From the NCBI GenBank assembly GCA_947259815.1, contig CAMYNO010000195.1:1-6331 (forward strand): a DNA stretch of 6,331 nucleotides. Reading direction: 5' to 3'. Below the pieces are notes generated by a model, which worked only from the letters and a program-made list of their open reading frames with translations, did no database searches and was not told the DNA's origin. The stretch is from an uncultured Parvularculaceae bacterium. GTDB taxonomy: Bacteria; Pseudomonadota; Alphaproteobacteria; Caulobacterales; Parvularculaceae. Position 1 is the first letter of the stretch. Each line of letters begins with the position of its first letter. Position numbers and translations under genes: made by a program. Shown piece by piece: positions 1 through 6,331 of this stretch.

Positions 1-142
1 CCCAGATTTTAGGCAATTCATTTGCCGAATTACCGACCTCGTCTCCGCGCTGCAAATTTTCGTATTTTCGACCTATTGGAAAAAATGAAGGCGCGCGGAG
101 ACGAGGTCGGTAATTCGGCAAATGAATTGCCTAAAATCTGGG
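1..142. repeat. Perfect 50-bp inverted repeat with 42-bp spacer at the window's left edge
   Basis: Bases 1-50 are the exact reverse complement of bases 93-142. The match stops abruptly at the inner ends (51 versus 92) and begins exactly at base 1, so it may extend further left. The right arm is coding sequence of the first gene, and the ATG at 85 lies in the spacer. No terminal-repeat features of an insertion sequence or transposase accompany it. A perfect 50-bp fold-back at a sequence end, with one arm inside a gene, is typical of an amplification or assembly chimera. If real, it would form a very stable cruciform or mRNA stem around the start codon. The repeat itself is certain; its biological reality is not. 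Confidence 0.9.
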
Positions 143-543
143 GTAATTTCGTTGAATGGTGTGATGCAAACTTGGCTGGACAACTCTCTTTAGCCCCTGC
201 TGCGCGAAAAGGAATAAAAAATGCGGAATTTGAAGACGTTGAAACAGTCGCACGTTGTATAAATTGGCTCGCTACGGAATGCCGTGAGTGGCGAAAAAAG
301 GGCGGCGACGGTTCATTAAGGGAAGTCATTGTTGAAGATGGGATACGAAATTCGCCGTGCGGTGGCGACGAATACGATGTCGACTGGCAAGGTCGGCGAT
401 ACACTGCGGACTGGCACGTCAAGAACGGCGGCAATACACGTGATCCTAAGCGATGCCTTCGTATCTACTATTTCTGGGAGCCGAACAGTCAGCAAATTGT
501 GGTAACAGATATGCCGGCGCACAGGCGTACACGAATGTCATGA
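85..543 (+). CDS. Small conserved-looking protein of unknown function in a type I R-M operon
   Basis: I do not recognise a named family. From the ATG at 85 the product has 152 residues. The N-terminal part (about 1-90) looks helical and charged. The C-terminal part (about 97-152) looks like a compact beta-rich module with the strings WHVKNGG (110-116) and CLRIYYFWE (124-132), ending in a basic tail, [10 protein letters not shown]. This tail loosely resembles the last strands of RelE/ParE-type toxins, which is only an inference. The frame is open back to a TTG at 22, with an in-frame TAG at 10-12. Residues encoded by 51-84 also look protein-like, but bases 1-50 belong to a suspicious inverted repeat, so the true start may be upstream and lost. 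GGA at 78-80 is a weak ribosome site for ATG85. The stop codon overlaps the hsdR start (ATGA, 540-543), implying translational coupling and a role linked to the restriction system. Confidence 0.7.
   Translation: MKARGDEVGNSANELPKIWGNFVEWCDANLAGQLSLAPAARKGIKNAEFEDVETVARCINWLATECREWRKKGGDGSLREVIVEDGIRNSPCGGDEYDVDWQGRRYTADWHVKNGGNTRDPKRCLRIYYFWEPNSQQIVVTDMPAHRRTRMS
540..543 (+). promoter_or_regulatory. ATGA stop/start overlap coupling the small gene to hsdR
   Basis: The TGA of the small gene (541-543) shares bases with the hsdR ATG (540-542). No good Shine-Dalgarno sequence precedes this ATG, so hsdR translation probably depends on ribosomes finishing the upstream gene. This fixes the hsdR start and suggests that HsdR synthesis is tied to that of the small protein. 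Confidence 0.7.
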
Positions 544-3500
544 CCGACATAGAATACACCCAAGAGCCCGCCAGTTCTGGCGGATTTTCCGAGGATATCG
601 TGGAGAACGCCGCGGTTGATATCATCCGCGAGCTTGGGTTCGATTATCTGGAACCGGGCGTTATCGCCCCTGACGGGTCCGCGCCAGATCGTGGCGCATA
701 TGCCGATGTTTTGCTTCAGGCTCGCTTCGAGGCGGTCGTGGCTCGCCTCAATCCTGGTATCCCGGATGACGCGCGCGAGGGTGCCTTAAAGCAAATTCTC
801 AATTCCGAAACGCCGTCGCTTGTGGAGGAAAACCGCCGCATCCACCACCTGCTGACCGACGGCGTTGAGGTTGAATATTTTGGCGAGGATGGCGCACTCA
901 AGGGCGACAAGGTCTGGCTAATCGACTTCGACAATCCGGAGAACAATGACTGGCTCGTGACCACGCAGTTTACTGTGATCGAGGGCCGCCATAATCGCCG
1001 ACCAGATATTGTTTTGTTCCTAAATGGACTGCCTGTGGTTGTCATTGAGGTGAAGAATGCAGGCGGAGAGGCAGCGACAATAGACGGCGCGTTTCATCAG
1101 CTTCAGACATACAAAGCACAAATCCCATCGCTGTTCCGGACCAATGTCGCGCTGATTACATCTGACGGCATGCTCGCGCGCATCGGATCACTGACGGCAG
1201 AGATCGAACGTTTTATGCCTTGGCGGACAGTTACCGGCACTCCGGACGACTTTACGCCTCACGGTCCCCGCGAGATGGAAACCTTGTTGCGCGGCGTGCT
1301 CGACAAAAGCCGTTTTCTGTCGCTCATCCGTAACTTCACGGTGTTCGGTGACAAGGGCGATGGACCGTTCAAGATCATTGCGGGTTATCACCAGTTCCAT
1401 GGCGCGCTGAAGGCGCTCCACTCAACCGAAGATGCCGCGAGCCCTGACGGTGACCGCAAGATCGGCGTGATTTGGCATACGCAAGGGTCAGGTAAGAGCC
1501 TTCTCATGGCGTTTTTCGCCGGGCTTGCTGTGCGGTCCGAGATGCTAGAAAACCCGACACTGGTGATCCTCACTGACCGTAACGATCTCGACGATCAACT
1601 TTATGGCACATTCAGCCTATGCAAAGACCTGATCCGCCAGTCGCCACAACAGGCGACGAGCCGGGAGGATTTGCGTGAAGTGCTCAATCGCTCTTCTGGC
1701 GGCGTCATTTTTACAACCATGCAAAAATTCGCGCCGGAAAAGGGCGAAGAAAAATTCCCGGCGCTCACCGACCGCAAGAACGTCATTGTCATTGCAGATG
1801 AGGCGCACCGTAGTCAGTATGGTTTTGACGCAAAGGTCGACAAGAAAACAGGGCAGCGAAAATACGGCTACGCCCACCACGTTCGCGAGGGTCTGCCCAA
1901 CGCTTCCTTTGTCGGGTTCACTGGAACGCCAATCGAAAAGGCTGACAGGTCCACTCCGGCCATCTTCGGCGAGTACATCGATGTTTACGACATCAGCCGT
2001 GCGGTCGAGGATGGCGCAACGGTTCCTATCTATTATGAGAGCCGTCTCGCGCGCATCGAACTCGACGATGACGCAAAGCCTAAGATCGATGAAGAGATCG
2101 AGGCGATCCTTGAAGATGAAACTCTGACTGAGCAGGAAAAGTTTAAAGCCAAGATGTCGACCATCGAAAGTTTGGTCGGTGCGGAGAAACGCTTGGCCCA
2201 GATCGCTTCAGATTTGGTCGAGCATCTCGAAGCGCGTTTGGCGGGCCTCAGCGGCAAAGCGATGGCCGTGTGCATGAGCCGCCGAATTTGTGTCGATCTC
2301 TACAATGAAATCGTCAAGCTGCGGCCCGACTGGCATTCTGACGATGACACTAAAGGCGCAATCAAAATCGTTATGACCGGCGCGGCCTCGGACCCGCTCG
2401 AATGGCAGCCCCACATTGGGAACAAAAAGCGCAGAGATGATCTGGCTAAAAGGGCCCGCGATCCGGATGATCCCCTTAAGCTCGTTATTGTGCGCGACAT
2501 GTGGCTCACAGGTTTCGATGCGCCCTGTATGCACACGATGTATCTGGACAAGCCGATGCGCGGCCTTGGTCTCATGCAGGCAATCGCGCGCGTGAACCGC
2601 GTGTTCCGGGATAAGCCCGGCGGTCTCATTGTCGACTACATTGGCATTGCCGAGAAGCTGAAGTCCGCGCTAGGCGACTACACCGCTTCTGATCGGGAGA
2701 AGACCGGTATCGACGAAGAGCAGGCCGTCTCGGTGATGATGGAGAAGTTTGAAGTTGTCCGGAGTATGTTCCATGGCCACGACTATTCTCTGGGTATTTC
2801 CGGCAAGCCTCAACAACGGCTTGCCGCACTTGCCGACGCAATCGACTGGATTGCAGCATGGCAAGAGCGTGAAGCAGGAAAAGAAACAGACGGGGAAAGC
2901 CGGAAGAAAGCACATCGCCGTTATCAGGACGCTGTGTTGGAACTCAGCAAAGCCTATGCGTTGGCGTCGGCGAGTGACGAAGCCAAAGCCATTCGAGATG
3001 ATGTCGGGTTCTTTCAAGCGGTTCGCGCCGCACTCGCGAAAACAACAGCGACGGGCAACCTATCTGGTCGAGGCCGAGCCTTTGCCGTCGAGCAGCTAAT
3101 TAATGAAGCTGTGGCTAGCGCCGAGATTGTCGATATTTTGAAGGCAGCGGGAATTCAGTCGCAGGATATTTCGATCCTTTCAGAGGATTTCCTATTAGAA
3201 ATCCAAGGCATGGAGCGTAAGAACCTCGCCTTGGAGGCTCTTCGCAAGTTGATCAATGGAGAGATTAAGGGCCGCTCCAAGTCGAATGTCGTTGAGACAA
3301 AAGCATTCTCCCGACGTTTGGAAGAAGCGGTGGCGCGCTATCATGCAAACGCCATCTCCACCGTCGAGATGATCCAAGAATTAATTAACCTCGCAAAGGA
3401 CATCAAAGCCTCACACGCGCGTGGTAAAGAACAAGGCCTCTCCGCAGACGAGATCGCCTTTTATGACGCGCTTGCGGAGAATGATAGTGCAGTTGAAATC

Positions 3501-3719
3501 ATGGGCAATGAGACTTTGAAAGTCATTGCCCATGAATTACTGGAACAACTTCGCAACAATGCGAGTGTTGACTGGCACCAGAAAGACAGTGCGCGTGCAA
3601 AAATGCGCGTGCTCGTCAAACGGATTTTGAAACGCTTTGGTTATCCGCCGGATTTAACAGACGATGCGGTGCAAACGGTACTGGCGCAGGCGGAGCTGTT
3701 GCTTCGCGACCTCGTATAA
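540..3719 (+). CDS. hsdR: Type I restriction-modification system restriction/translocase subunit HsdR (EcoR124-like)
   Basis: This is the 1059-residue motor subunit of a type I restriction enzyme. In the family it binds the HsdM2S core, translocates DNA using ATP and cuts unmethylated DNA far from the recognition site. The N-terminal PD-(D/E)xK nuclease shows D156, E170-V-K172 and QLQTY (Q187, Y191). The superfamily 2 helicase core has Walker A TQGSGKS (314-320, K319), DEAH (420-423), TGTP (461-464), TGFDAP (657-662) and QAIARVNR (680-687). The helical C-terminus, roughly 870-1059, resembles the EcoR124-type C-terminal domain. All core motifs are intact and the length is close to EcoR124 HsdR, so it should be active. 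The ATG at 540 was chosen because it overlaps the upstream stop (ATGA). An in-frame ATG at 453 would add 29 unconvincing residues inside the previous gene. HsdM and HsdS are not in the window, so they would have to be encoded elsewhere, probably upstream. Confidence 0.97.
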   Translation: MTDIEYTQEPASSGGFSEDIVENAAVDIIRELGFDYLEPGVIAPDGSAPDRGAYADVLLQARFEAVVARLNPGIPDDAREGALKQILNSETPSLVEENRRIHHLLTDGVEVEYFGEDGALKGDKVWLIDFDNPENNDWLVTTQFTVIEGRHNRRPDIVLFLNGLPVVVIEVKNAGGEAATIDGAFHQLQTYKAQIPSLFRTNVALITSDGMLARIGSLTAEIERFMPWRTVTGTPDDFTPHGPREMETLLRGVLDKSRFLSLIRNFTVFGDKGDGPFKIIAGYHQFHGALKALHSTEDAASPDGDRKIGVIWHTQGSGKSLLMAFFAGLAVRSEMLENPTLVILTDRNDLDDQLYGTFSLCKDLIRQSPQQATSREDLREVLNRSSGGVIFTTMQKFAPEKGEEKFPALTDRKNVIVIADEAHRSQYGFDAKVDKKTGQRKYGYAHHVREGLPNASFVGFTGTPIEKADRSTPAIFGEYIDVYDISRAVEDGATVPIYYESRLARIELDDDAKPKIDEEIEAILEDETLTEQEKFKAKMSTIESLVGAEKRLAQIASDLVEHLEARLAGLSGKAMAVCMSRRICVDLYNEIVKLRPDWHSDDDTKGAIKIVMTGAASDPLEWQPHIGNKKRRDDLAKRARDPDDPLKLVIVRDMWLTGFDAPCMHTMYLDKPMRGLGLMQAIARVNRVFRDKPGGLIVDYIGIAEKLKSALGDYTASDREKTGIDEEQAVSVMMEKFEVVRSMFHGHDYSLGISGKPQQRLAALADAIDWIAAWQEREAGKETDGESRKKAHRRYQDAVLELSKAYALASASDEAKAIRDDVGFFQAVRAALAKTTATGNLSGRGRAFAVEQLINEAVASAEIVDILKAAGIQSQDISILSEDFLLEIQGMERKNLALEALRKLINGEIKGRSKSNVVETKAFSRRLEEAVARYHANAISTVEMIQELINLAKDIKASHARGKEQGLSADEIAFYDALAENDSAVEIMGNETLKVIAHELLEQLRNNASVDWHQKDSARAKMRVLVKRILKRFGYPPDLTDDAVQTVLAQAELLLRDLV
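3499..3535 (+). repeat. Imperfect 37-bp palindrome (bulged hairpin) inside the hsdR 3' region
   Basis: The 13-base arms TCATGGGCAATGA (3499-3511) and TCATTGCCCATGA (3523-3535) are exact reverse complements. Between them lie an unpaired GA and a nested CTTTGAAAG (four pairs round one base). Together they form a 17-pair stem with one 2-nt bulge. It falls in codons for residues around 987-999 of HsdR. It has no U-tract, so it is not a canonical terminator. It could affect mRNA stability or be coincidental. Confidence 0.75.
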
Positions 3720-3740
3720 TTCTCACTTAGGTCCAGGCAT

Positions 3741-3752
3741 ATGCTGAAATGA
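3741..3752 (+). other. Three-codon mini-ORF overlapping the nuclease start
   Basis: ATG-CTG-AAA-TGA lies in another frame, and its last four bases (ATGA, 3749-3752) overlap the start codon of the nuclease gene. The AGG at 3735-3737 is only three bases from this mini-ORF's ATG, but 11 from the real start. It could feed ribosomes to the nuclease start by termination-reinitiation, or be chance. No peptide function is claimed. Confidence 0.2.
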
Positions 3753-5047
3753 GAAATGTATTTGACCAGTACTCGCAACCTGAAAACAAAGTAACCCATG
3801 CGCTGATGTCCGCCCTCACTGAGGATCGGTGCCTTTGGGCCGCGTTCATAAATGATAGTGCCGAACTAGCACCGCCTTCAAAGAGTTCGTGCTTGCATAT
3901 CTACGAGCAGACTTTCCCAGGGCAACCCGAGCCAGTTGAGAACGATGCAGAAGGGAAGGGCGTTCCAGACGCTTGGATTACAGACGACGATGAGTGGTGT
4001 CTTGTGATCGAGAATAAGGTATTGAGCGACGCGACTTTGGATCAGATAGTGCGACACGAAGATGTTGCAAAACGACTGGGATTTCCAGAGCCGAAACTAT
4101 TACTTCTGACAGTGAAACAGCCGGCTCCAGAAATTTCACATAAGGCAAAGGTCGTTGAGTGGCGTTCTGTCTACCGATGGCTGCTCGATACGAGCGCGAA
4201 AAACCCATGGGCGAAGCGCGCGGCTGATTATCTTGAAGTTTTAGAGGGCAGGCTTGTCGATGATCAACAACTTAAGGCGGGCACAATGACCGCATTTAAC
4301 GGAATACCCTTCGGCGACGACATTCCCTATTCCTATCTAGAAGCAAAGCGGCTCTTGGGACTGGCGATGGGTGAGTTGCGAGCGCGCGATGATTTAGTAA
4401 CAGCAGTGGGGATGGACCCAGCCTCTCAAGGGCGCCCGGCAATAACTGGGCGCGACGAAGGTCGTGTATGGGACTTTCTCCAGACAAAGGCTGCGAATAA
4501 TGTTCGAAGCTTTACGCATGCACCTCATTTAACGCTGGGTATTCACCGTGCGGAGGTGTCCGCAATGGTCACCATACCCAACGACCTTAAACGTCCGATA
4601 TTGAAAAAATTAATTGGGCTTGGCCGAAGTGGTTTTCATAACGTCGTGCATGAAATTCTCGATAATATGAAGCAGACTATGCGCGAATGCCCGGGTATGG
4701 CGCCACGGCTCCACGCTGTTCAGCGCCGCTATCCCTCACAGCGCGCCATTCCTTTTGAAGATGCAATCATCAGTTTCGACCTTCGGACTTGTTTTCACGA
4801 AGAAGGGCCTCCGAAGGCTCAGCCACAATGGCTCGATGCGGTCTATGACTGCCTCGCAGAAAAGAACTCAAATTTTCAAACGCAAATTGGTGCATGGTTT
4901 CCATATCGAACCTGTGACCGAATCAGAGAGCCTTCCGCAATCGACTTCATTGCGAGAACTTGGATTGGATGTAAGCCGCTGCTGAAGATAATGGACGATA
5001 ACGAAAGTGATGTCGTAGCTGAGAATGGCAAAGACTTGGGGGTATAA
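3749..5047 (+). CDS. PD-(D/E)xK nuclease-family protein downstream of hsdR
   Basis: This 432-residue soluble protein has an apparent restriction-endonuclease-like core in its first third: PD at 73-74, then a hydrophobic strand ending in E88-N-K90, with Q99 in the following helix. The D-x13-E-x-K spacing matches the HsdR nuclease. The N-terminal QPENKVTHALMSAL (10-23) resembles the opening helix of PD-(D/E)xK proteins of the PDDEXK_4 type that are common near defence genes; this is recalled, not searched. The second half (about 185-432) has no motif I recognise and may recognise DNA or a partner. I see no signal peptide or membrane segment. It starts 29 bp after hsdR with no obvious promoter or terminator between, so it is probably co-transcribed. 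The start ATG follows AGG at 3735-3737 (11-base gap). An accessory nuclease of the restriction system or an independent defence effector are both possible. Confidence 0.85.
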   Translation: MRNVFDQYSQPENKVTHALMSALTEDRCLWAAFINDSAELAPPSKSSCLHIYEQTFPGQPEPVENDAEGKGVPDAWITDDDEWCLVIENKVLSDATLDQIVRHEDVAKRLGFPEPKLLLLTVKQPAPEISHKAKVVEWRSVYRWLLDTSAKNPWAKRAADYLEVLEGRLVDDQQLKAGTMTAFNGIPFGDDIPYSYLEAKRLLGLAMGELRARDDLVTAVGMDPASQGRPAITGRDEGRVWDFLQTKAANNVRSFTHAPHLTLGIHRAEVSAMVTIPNDLKRPILKKLIGLGRSGFHNVVHEILDNMKQTMRECPGMAPRLHAVQRRYPSQRAIPFEDAIISFDLRTCFHEEGPPKAQPQWLDAVYDCLAEKNSNFQTQIGAWFPYRTCDRIREPSAIDFIARTWIGCKPLLKIMDDNESDVVAENGKDLGV

Positions 5048-5060
5048 CTGGGGGTATCGA
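5037..5060 (+). repeat. Imperfect 12-bp tandem duplication across the nuclease stop codon
   Basis: TGGGGGTAT occurs at 5037-5045 and again at 5049-5057, a 12-base period that spans the TAA at 5045-5047. The second copy is in the same frame and is followed by another in-frame TAA at 5063-5065. Readthrough would therefore add only five residues. It is probably a slippage duplication with no coding consequence. Confidence 0.6.
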
Positions 5061-5167
5061 TCTAATTTGGTTCTGAATAAATAAGCTATTTCAAATAGTT
5101 GAATTGAAAATAGTATGCCCGTAAGCGCACCATTTCCCTCATCGCTTTCCTGCCTTGGCCGCATTAC

Positions 5168-5184
5168 CGGCTTCGCCGAATTTT
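5168..5184 (+). terminator. Weak candidate intrinsic terminator after the nuclease gene
   Basis: CGGC (5168-5171), a TTC loop and GCCG (5175-5178) form a four-pair GC stem followed by AATTTT. The orientation suits ending the hsdR-nuclease transcript. The stem is short and the T-tract brief, so it may not work alone. Confidence 0.2.
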
Positions 5185-5193
5185 CACCGGTGA
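5184..5193. promoter_or_regulatory. 10-bp perfect palindrome, possible operator
   Basis: TCACCGGTGA is self-complementary and sits about 165 bp upstream of the glycosyltransferase start. A second palindrome, TGTTAACA (5203-5210), follows after nine bases. Dimeric regulators bind such sites, but no regulator gene or consensus is recognisable here. Confidence 0.2.
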
Positions 5194-5348
5194 TGCTGAC
5201 TTTGTTAACACAGGTAATGAAAACGCTAAGGCCGTATCCGGCATAACAATGGCGCGCGAATTTTCGTAACGGTTTCAGGAAATTTTATCCATATCGGCGA
5301 AAGTTCCTGTTGCGGTCGCACGCTCGATATTTAACGGCCGGGAAGCGC

Positions 5349-5352
5349 AAGG
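5349..5352 (+). promoter_or_regulatory. Shine-Dalgarno-like AAGG for the glycosyltransferase
   Basis: AAGG ends four bases before the ATG at 5357, which is slightly close. GGGAAG at 5340-5345 is an alternative with an 11-base gap. The upstream frame has a stop at 5267-5269 and no ATG, GTG or TTG between it and 5357, which supports this start. Confidence 0.4.
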
Positions 5353-5356
5353 CGAA

Positions 5357-6331
5357 ATGAACGTATTATTCGTAACGCGAAAATGGCCGCCGGCAACCGG
5401 CGGTATGGAGTTGTACAGCCGGGAATACGCCGCCGCTGCCGCCAATTACGCGGATGTCGACGTTGAGGCGTTGCCCGGTCGTTCCGATGGGCGCCCGCCA
5501 TCGGCTTTGGCGCTTGCATTGTTTTTCGTACGCATGGCGGCGTTGTTGACGACGCACGGGCGCCGGTACGACGTCATTCACGTAGGCGATTTCGTGCTGT
5601 TTCCCCTTGTGGTTTGGGCCGGGATTGTGGCGCCATGGTCAAAACGTCTCGTTACCGTGCATGGACTCGACCTCATCTATGGCAGGCGCAAGGGATGGAA
5701 GCCATTCCTGTACAGACTATATGTGTCGATGGCGCGACTCTTTCAGGGCGCCGCGCATGTCTATGTCGCAAATTCGTCGGCGACCGCTGCCGCAGCAAAA
5801 GAAATAGGTATAAAAGGGGCTATCGCGGTCCCCCTTGGCGTATCATTGACGGAAATCGATTTGCATGAAGAAACTCAGATCGCAAACACTGGAAACCCTG
5901 ATGAGGCGCGATACATTCTCTTTGTTGGGCGCATCGTGCCGCGCAAGGGGCTCGCTTGGTTTACGGAAAATGTTCTCGACCATTTGCCCGATGGCGTCAT
6001 ATTCAAAATTGTCGGGGCGGCGTGGGATAAGGACGAGCTAGAGCGAGCGTTAAAAAATCCGAAAGCGGAGTATTTGGGCCGAATTGACGATGAGGAGCTG
6101 CGTCGTGTCAGGCGCGCGGCCTTGGCGACAATTATGCCGAACCGGCAGGTTGGCGATGGCGACATGGAAGGTTTCGGGCTCGCCGCGCTGGAGGCTGCGG
6201 CGGCGGGATCGGTGCTCATCGCATCCGGCGTGGAGGGGATACGCGATGCGGTTATTGACGGCGAGACAGGATTTCTGTTGGGAGAAGGCGACGCCGATAG
6301 CTGGGCGAAAAAGATAAACGAAATTATGGCA
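5357..6331 (+). CDS. Glycosyltransferase family 4 protein (GT-B fold), 3' end cut by the window
   Basis: The frame is open for 325 codons and reaches the last base with no stop, so the C-terminus is missing (perhaps 30-70 residues, judged from typical family length). Such enzymes transfer a sugar from an NDP-sugar to an acceptor with retention of configuration, usually at the cytoplasmic membrane face during polysaccharide, O-antigen or glycolipid assembly. The N-terminus MNVLFVTRKWPP with G15-G16 is the typical first Rossmann strand and glycine loop. The linker motif FVGRIVPRKG (189-198) supplies R192 and K197. The donor-site E-x7-E motif is E271 and E279 in EGFGLAALE, followed by the usual IRDAVIDGETGFLL (295-308). 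The donor and acceptor cannot be told. Short hydrophobic stretches (about 50-66 and 79-92) suggest peripheral membrane contact. It stands 309 bp from the defence genes and is more GC-rich where sampled (37 of 60 at 5401-5460), so it is probably a separate transcription unit. Confidence 0.93.
   Translation, partial: MNVLFVTRKWPPATGGMELYSREYAAAAANYADVDVEALPGRSDGRPPSALALALFFVRMAALLTTHGRRYDVIHVGDFVLFPLVVWAGIVAPWSKRLVTVHGLDLIYGRRKGWKPFLYRLYVSMARLFQGAAHVYVANSSATAAAAKEIGIKGAIAVPLGVSLTEIDLHEETQIANTGNPDEARYILFVGRIVPRKGLAWFTENVLDHLPDGVIFKIVGAAWDKDELERALKNPKAEYLGRIDDEELRRVRRAALATIMPNRQVGDGDMEGFGLAALEAAAAGSVLIASGVEGIRDAVIDGETGFLLGEGDADSWAKKINEIMA

Larger units (their letters stand above)
5048..5356. other. 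Non-coding gap between the defence genes and the glycosyltransferase gene
   Basis: No convincing gene is seen on either strand in these 309 bases. Bases 5061-5120 are markedly AT-rich (16 G+C of 60), whereas the remainder is closer to its neighbours. The gap holds two perfect palindromes, TCACCGGTGA (5184-5193) and TGTTAACA (5203-5210). It also holds a CTATTT/AAATAG inverted repeat (5086-5098) and a direct repeat CGAATTTTC (5177-5185 and 5257-5265). I find no strong sigma-70 promoter. TTCAAA (5090-5095) with TAGTAT (5111-5116) is possible, but the spacing of 15 is short. A promoter for the downstream gene presumably lies here. Confidence 0.6.

Noticed and set aside
22..84. TTG start at 22 for the first gene
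   Set aside because: This start codon lies in the left arm of the fold-back repeat, which may be an artefact. ATG85 is used as a conservative start, while noting that the real start may be upstream.
1..142. Insertion-sequence terminal repeats or a miniature transposable element
   Set aside because: The spacer is only 42 bp, no target-site duplication can be seen because the left flank is absent, and the right arm is coding sequence.
453..539. 29-residue N-terminal extension of HsdR from the ATG at 453
   Set aside because: It lies wholly inside the upstream gene in another frame and looks unlike an HsdR N-terminus. The ATGA overlap at 540 is the natural start.
1675..2127. 150-codon + strand frame inside hsdR
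   Set aside because: It is an out-of-frame shadow of the helicase core, rich in S/R/K from codon shift and without recognisable motifs.
4868..5164. Minus-strand frame spanning the nuclease 3' end and the gap
   Set aside because: Most of it is antisense to the nuclease gene. It has no ribosome site or recognisable motif.
5401..5450. GCC/GCG-rich stretch resembling a small repeat
   Set aside because: It is alanine-rich codon usage in the first helix of the glycosyltransferase (SREYAAAAAN), not a repeat array.
5614..5868. 84-codon frame inside the glycosyltransferase (also 5607-5807 and 6084-6317)
   Set aside because: These are out-of-frame shadows of the GT4 reading frame, which carries the conserved motifs.
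5875..6219. Minus-strand 114-codon frame
   Set aside because: It is antisense to the GT4 catalytic region and its serine/proline-rich composition is typical of a shadow frame.

Overview
This 6.3 kb window looks bacterial, most likely from a proteobacterium. That placement is inferred from protein style and moderate GC, not from a marker gene. All four supported genes lie on the + strand. There are no rRNA or tRNA genes, transposases, integrases or CRISPR arrays that I can see.

Region 1 (1-5047) is a compact, defence-type gene set. A small gene of unrecognised family (about 85-543) overlaps the restriction/translocase subunit of a type I restriction-modification system (hsdR, 540-3719) by four bases (ATGA). 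hsdR is followed after 29 bp by a 432-residue protein with an apparent PD-(D/E)xK nuclease core (3749-5047). The order and spacing imply one transcript. The modification and specificity subunits (hsdM, hsdS) that HsdR needs are not in the window. If present, they should lie upstream of base 1. The first 142 bases hold a perfect 50-bp inverted repeat whose left arm begins at base 1. It may be an assembly fold-back, so the 5' end of the first gene is uncertain.

Region 2 (5048-5356) is a non-coding gap of about 310 bp. It starts with a very AT-rich stretch and contains two short perfect palindromes and a weak hairpin followed by T residues.

Region 3 (5357-6331) is a GT-B fold, family 4-type glycosyltransferase. 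It runs off the right edge without a stop codon. It is more GC-rich where sampled and points to a cell-surface polysaccharide or glycolipid locus, functionally unrelated to the defence genes. The gap therefore looks like the border between an accessory defence cassette and a chromosomal envelope-biosynthesis region.

The best candidate for something under-described is the three-gene arrangement of small basic-tailed protein, HsdR and second PD-(D/E)xK protein.
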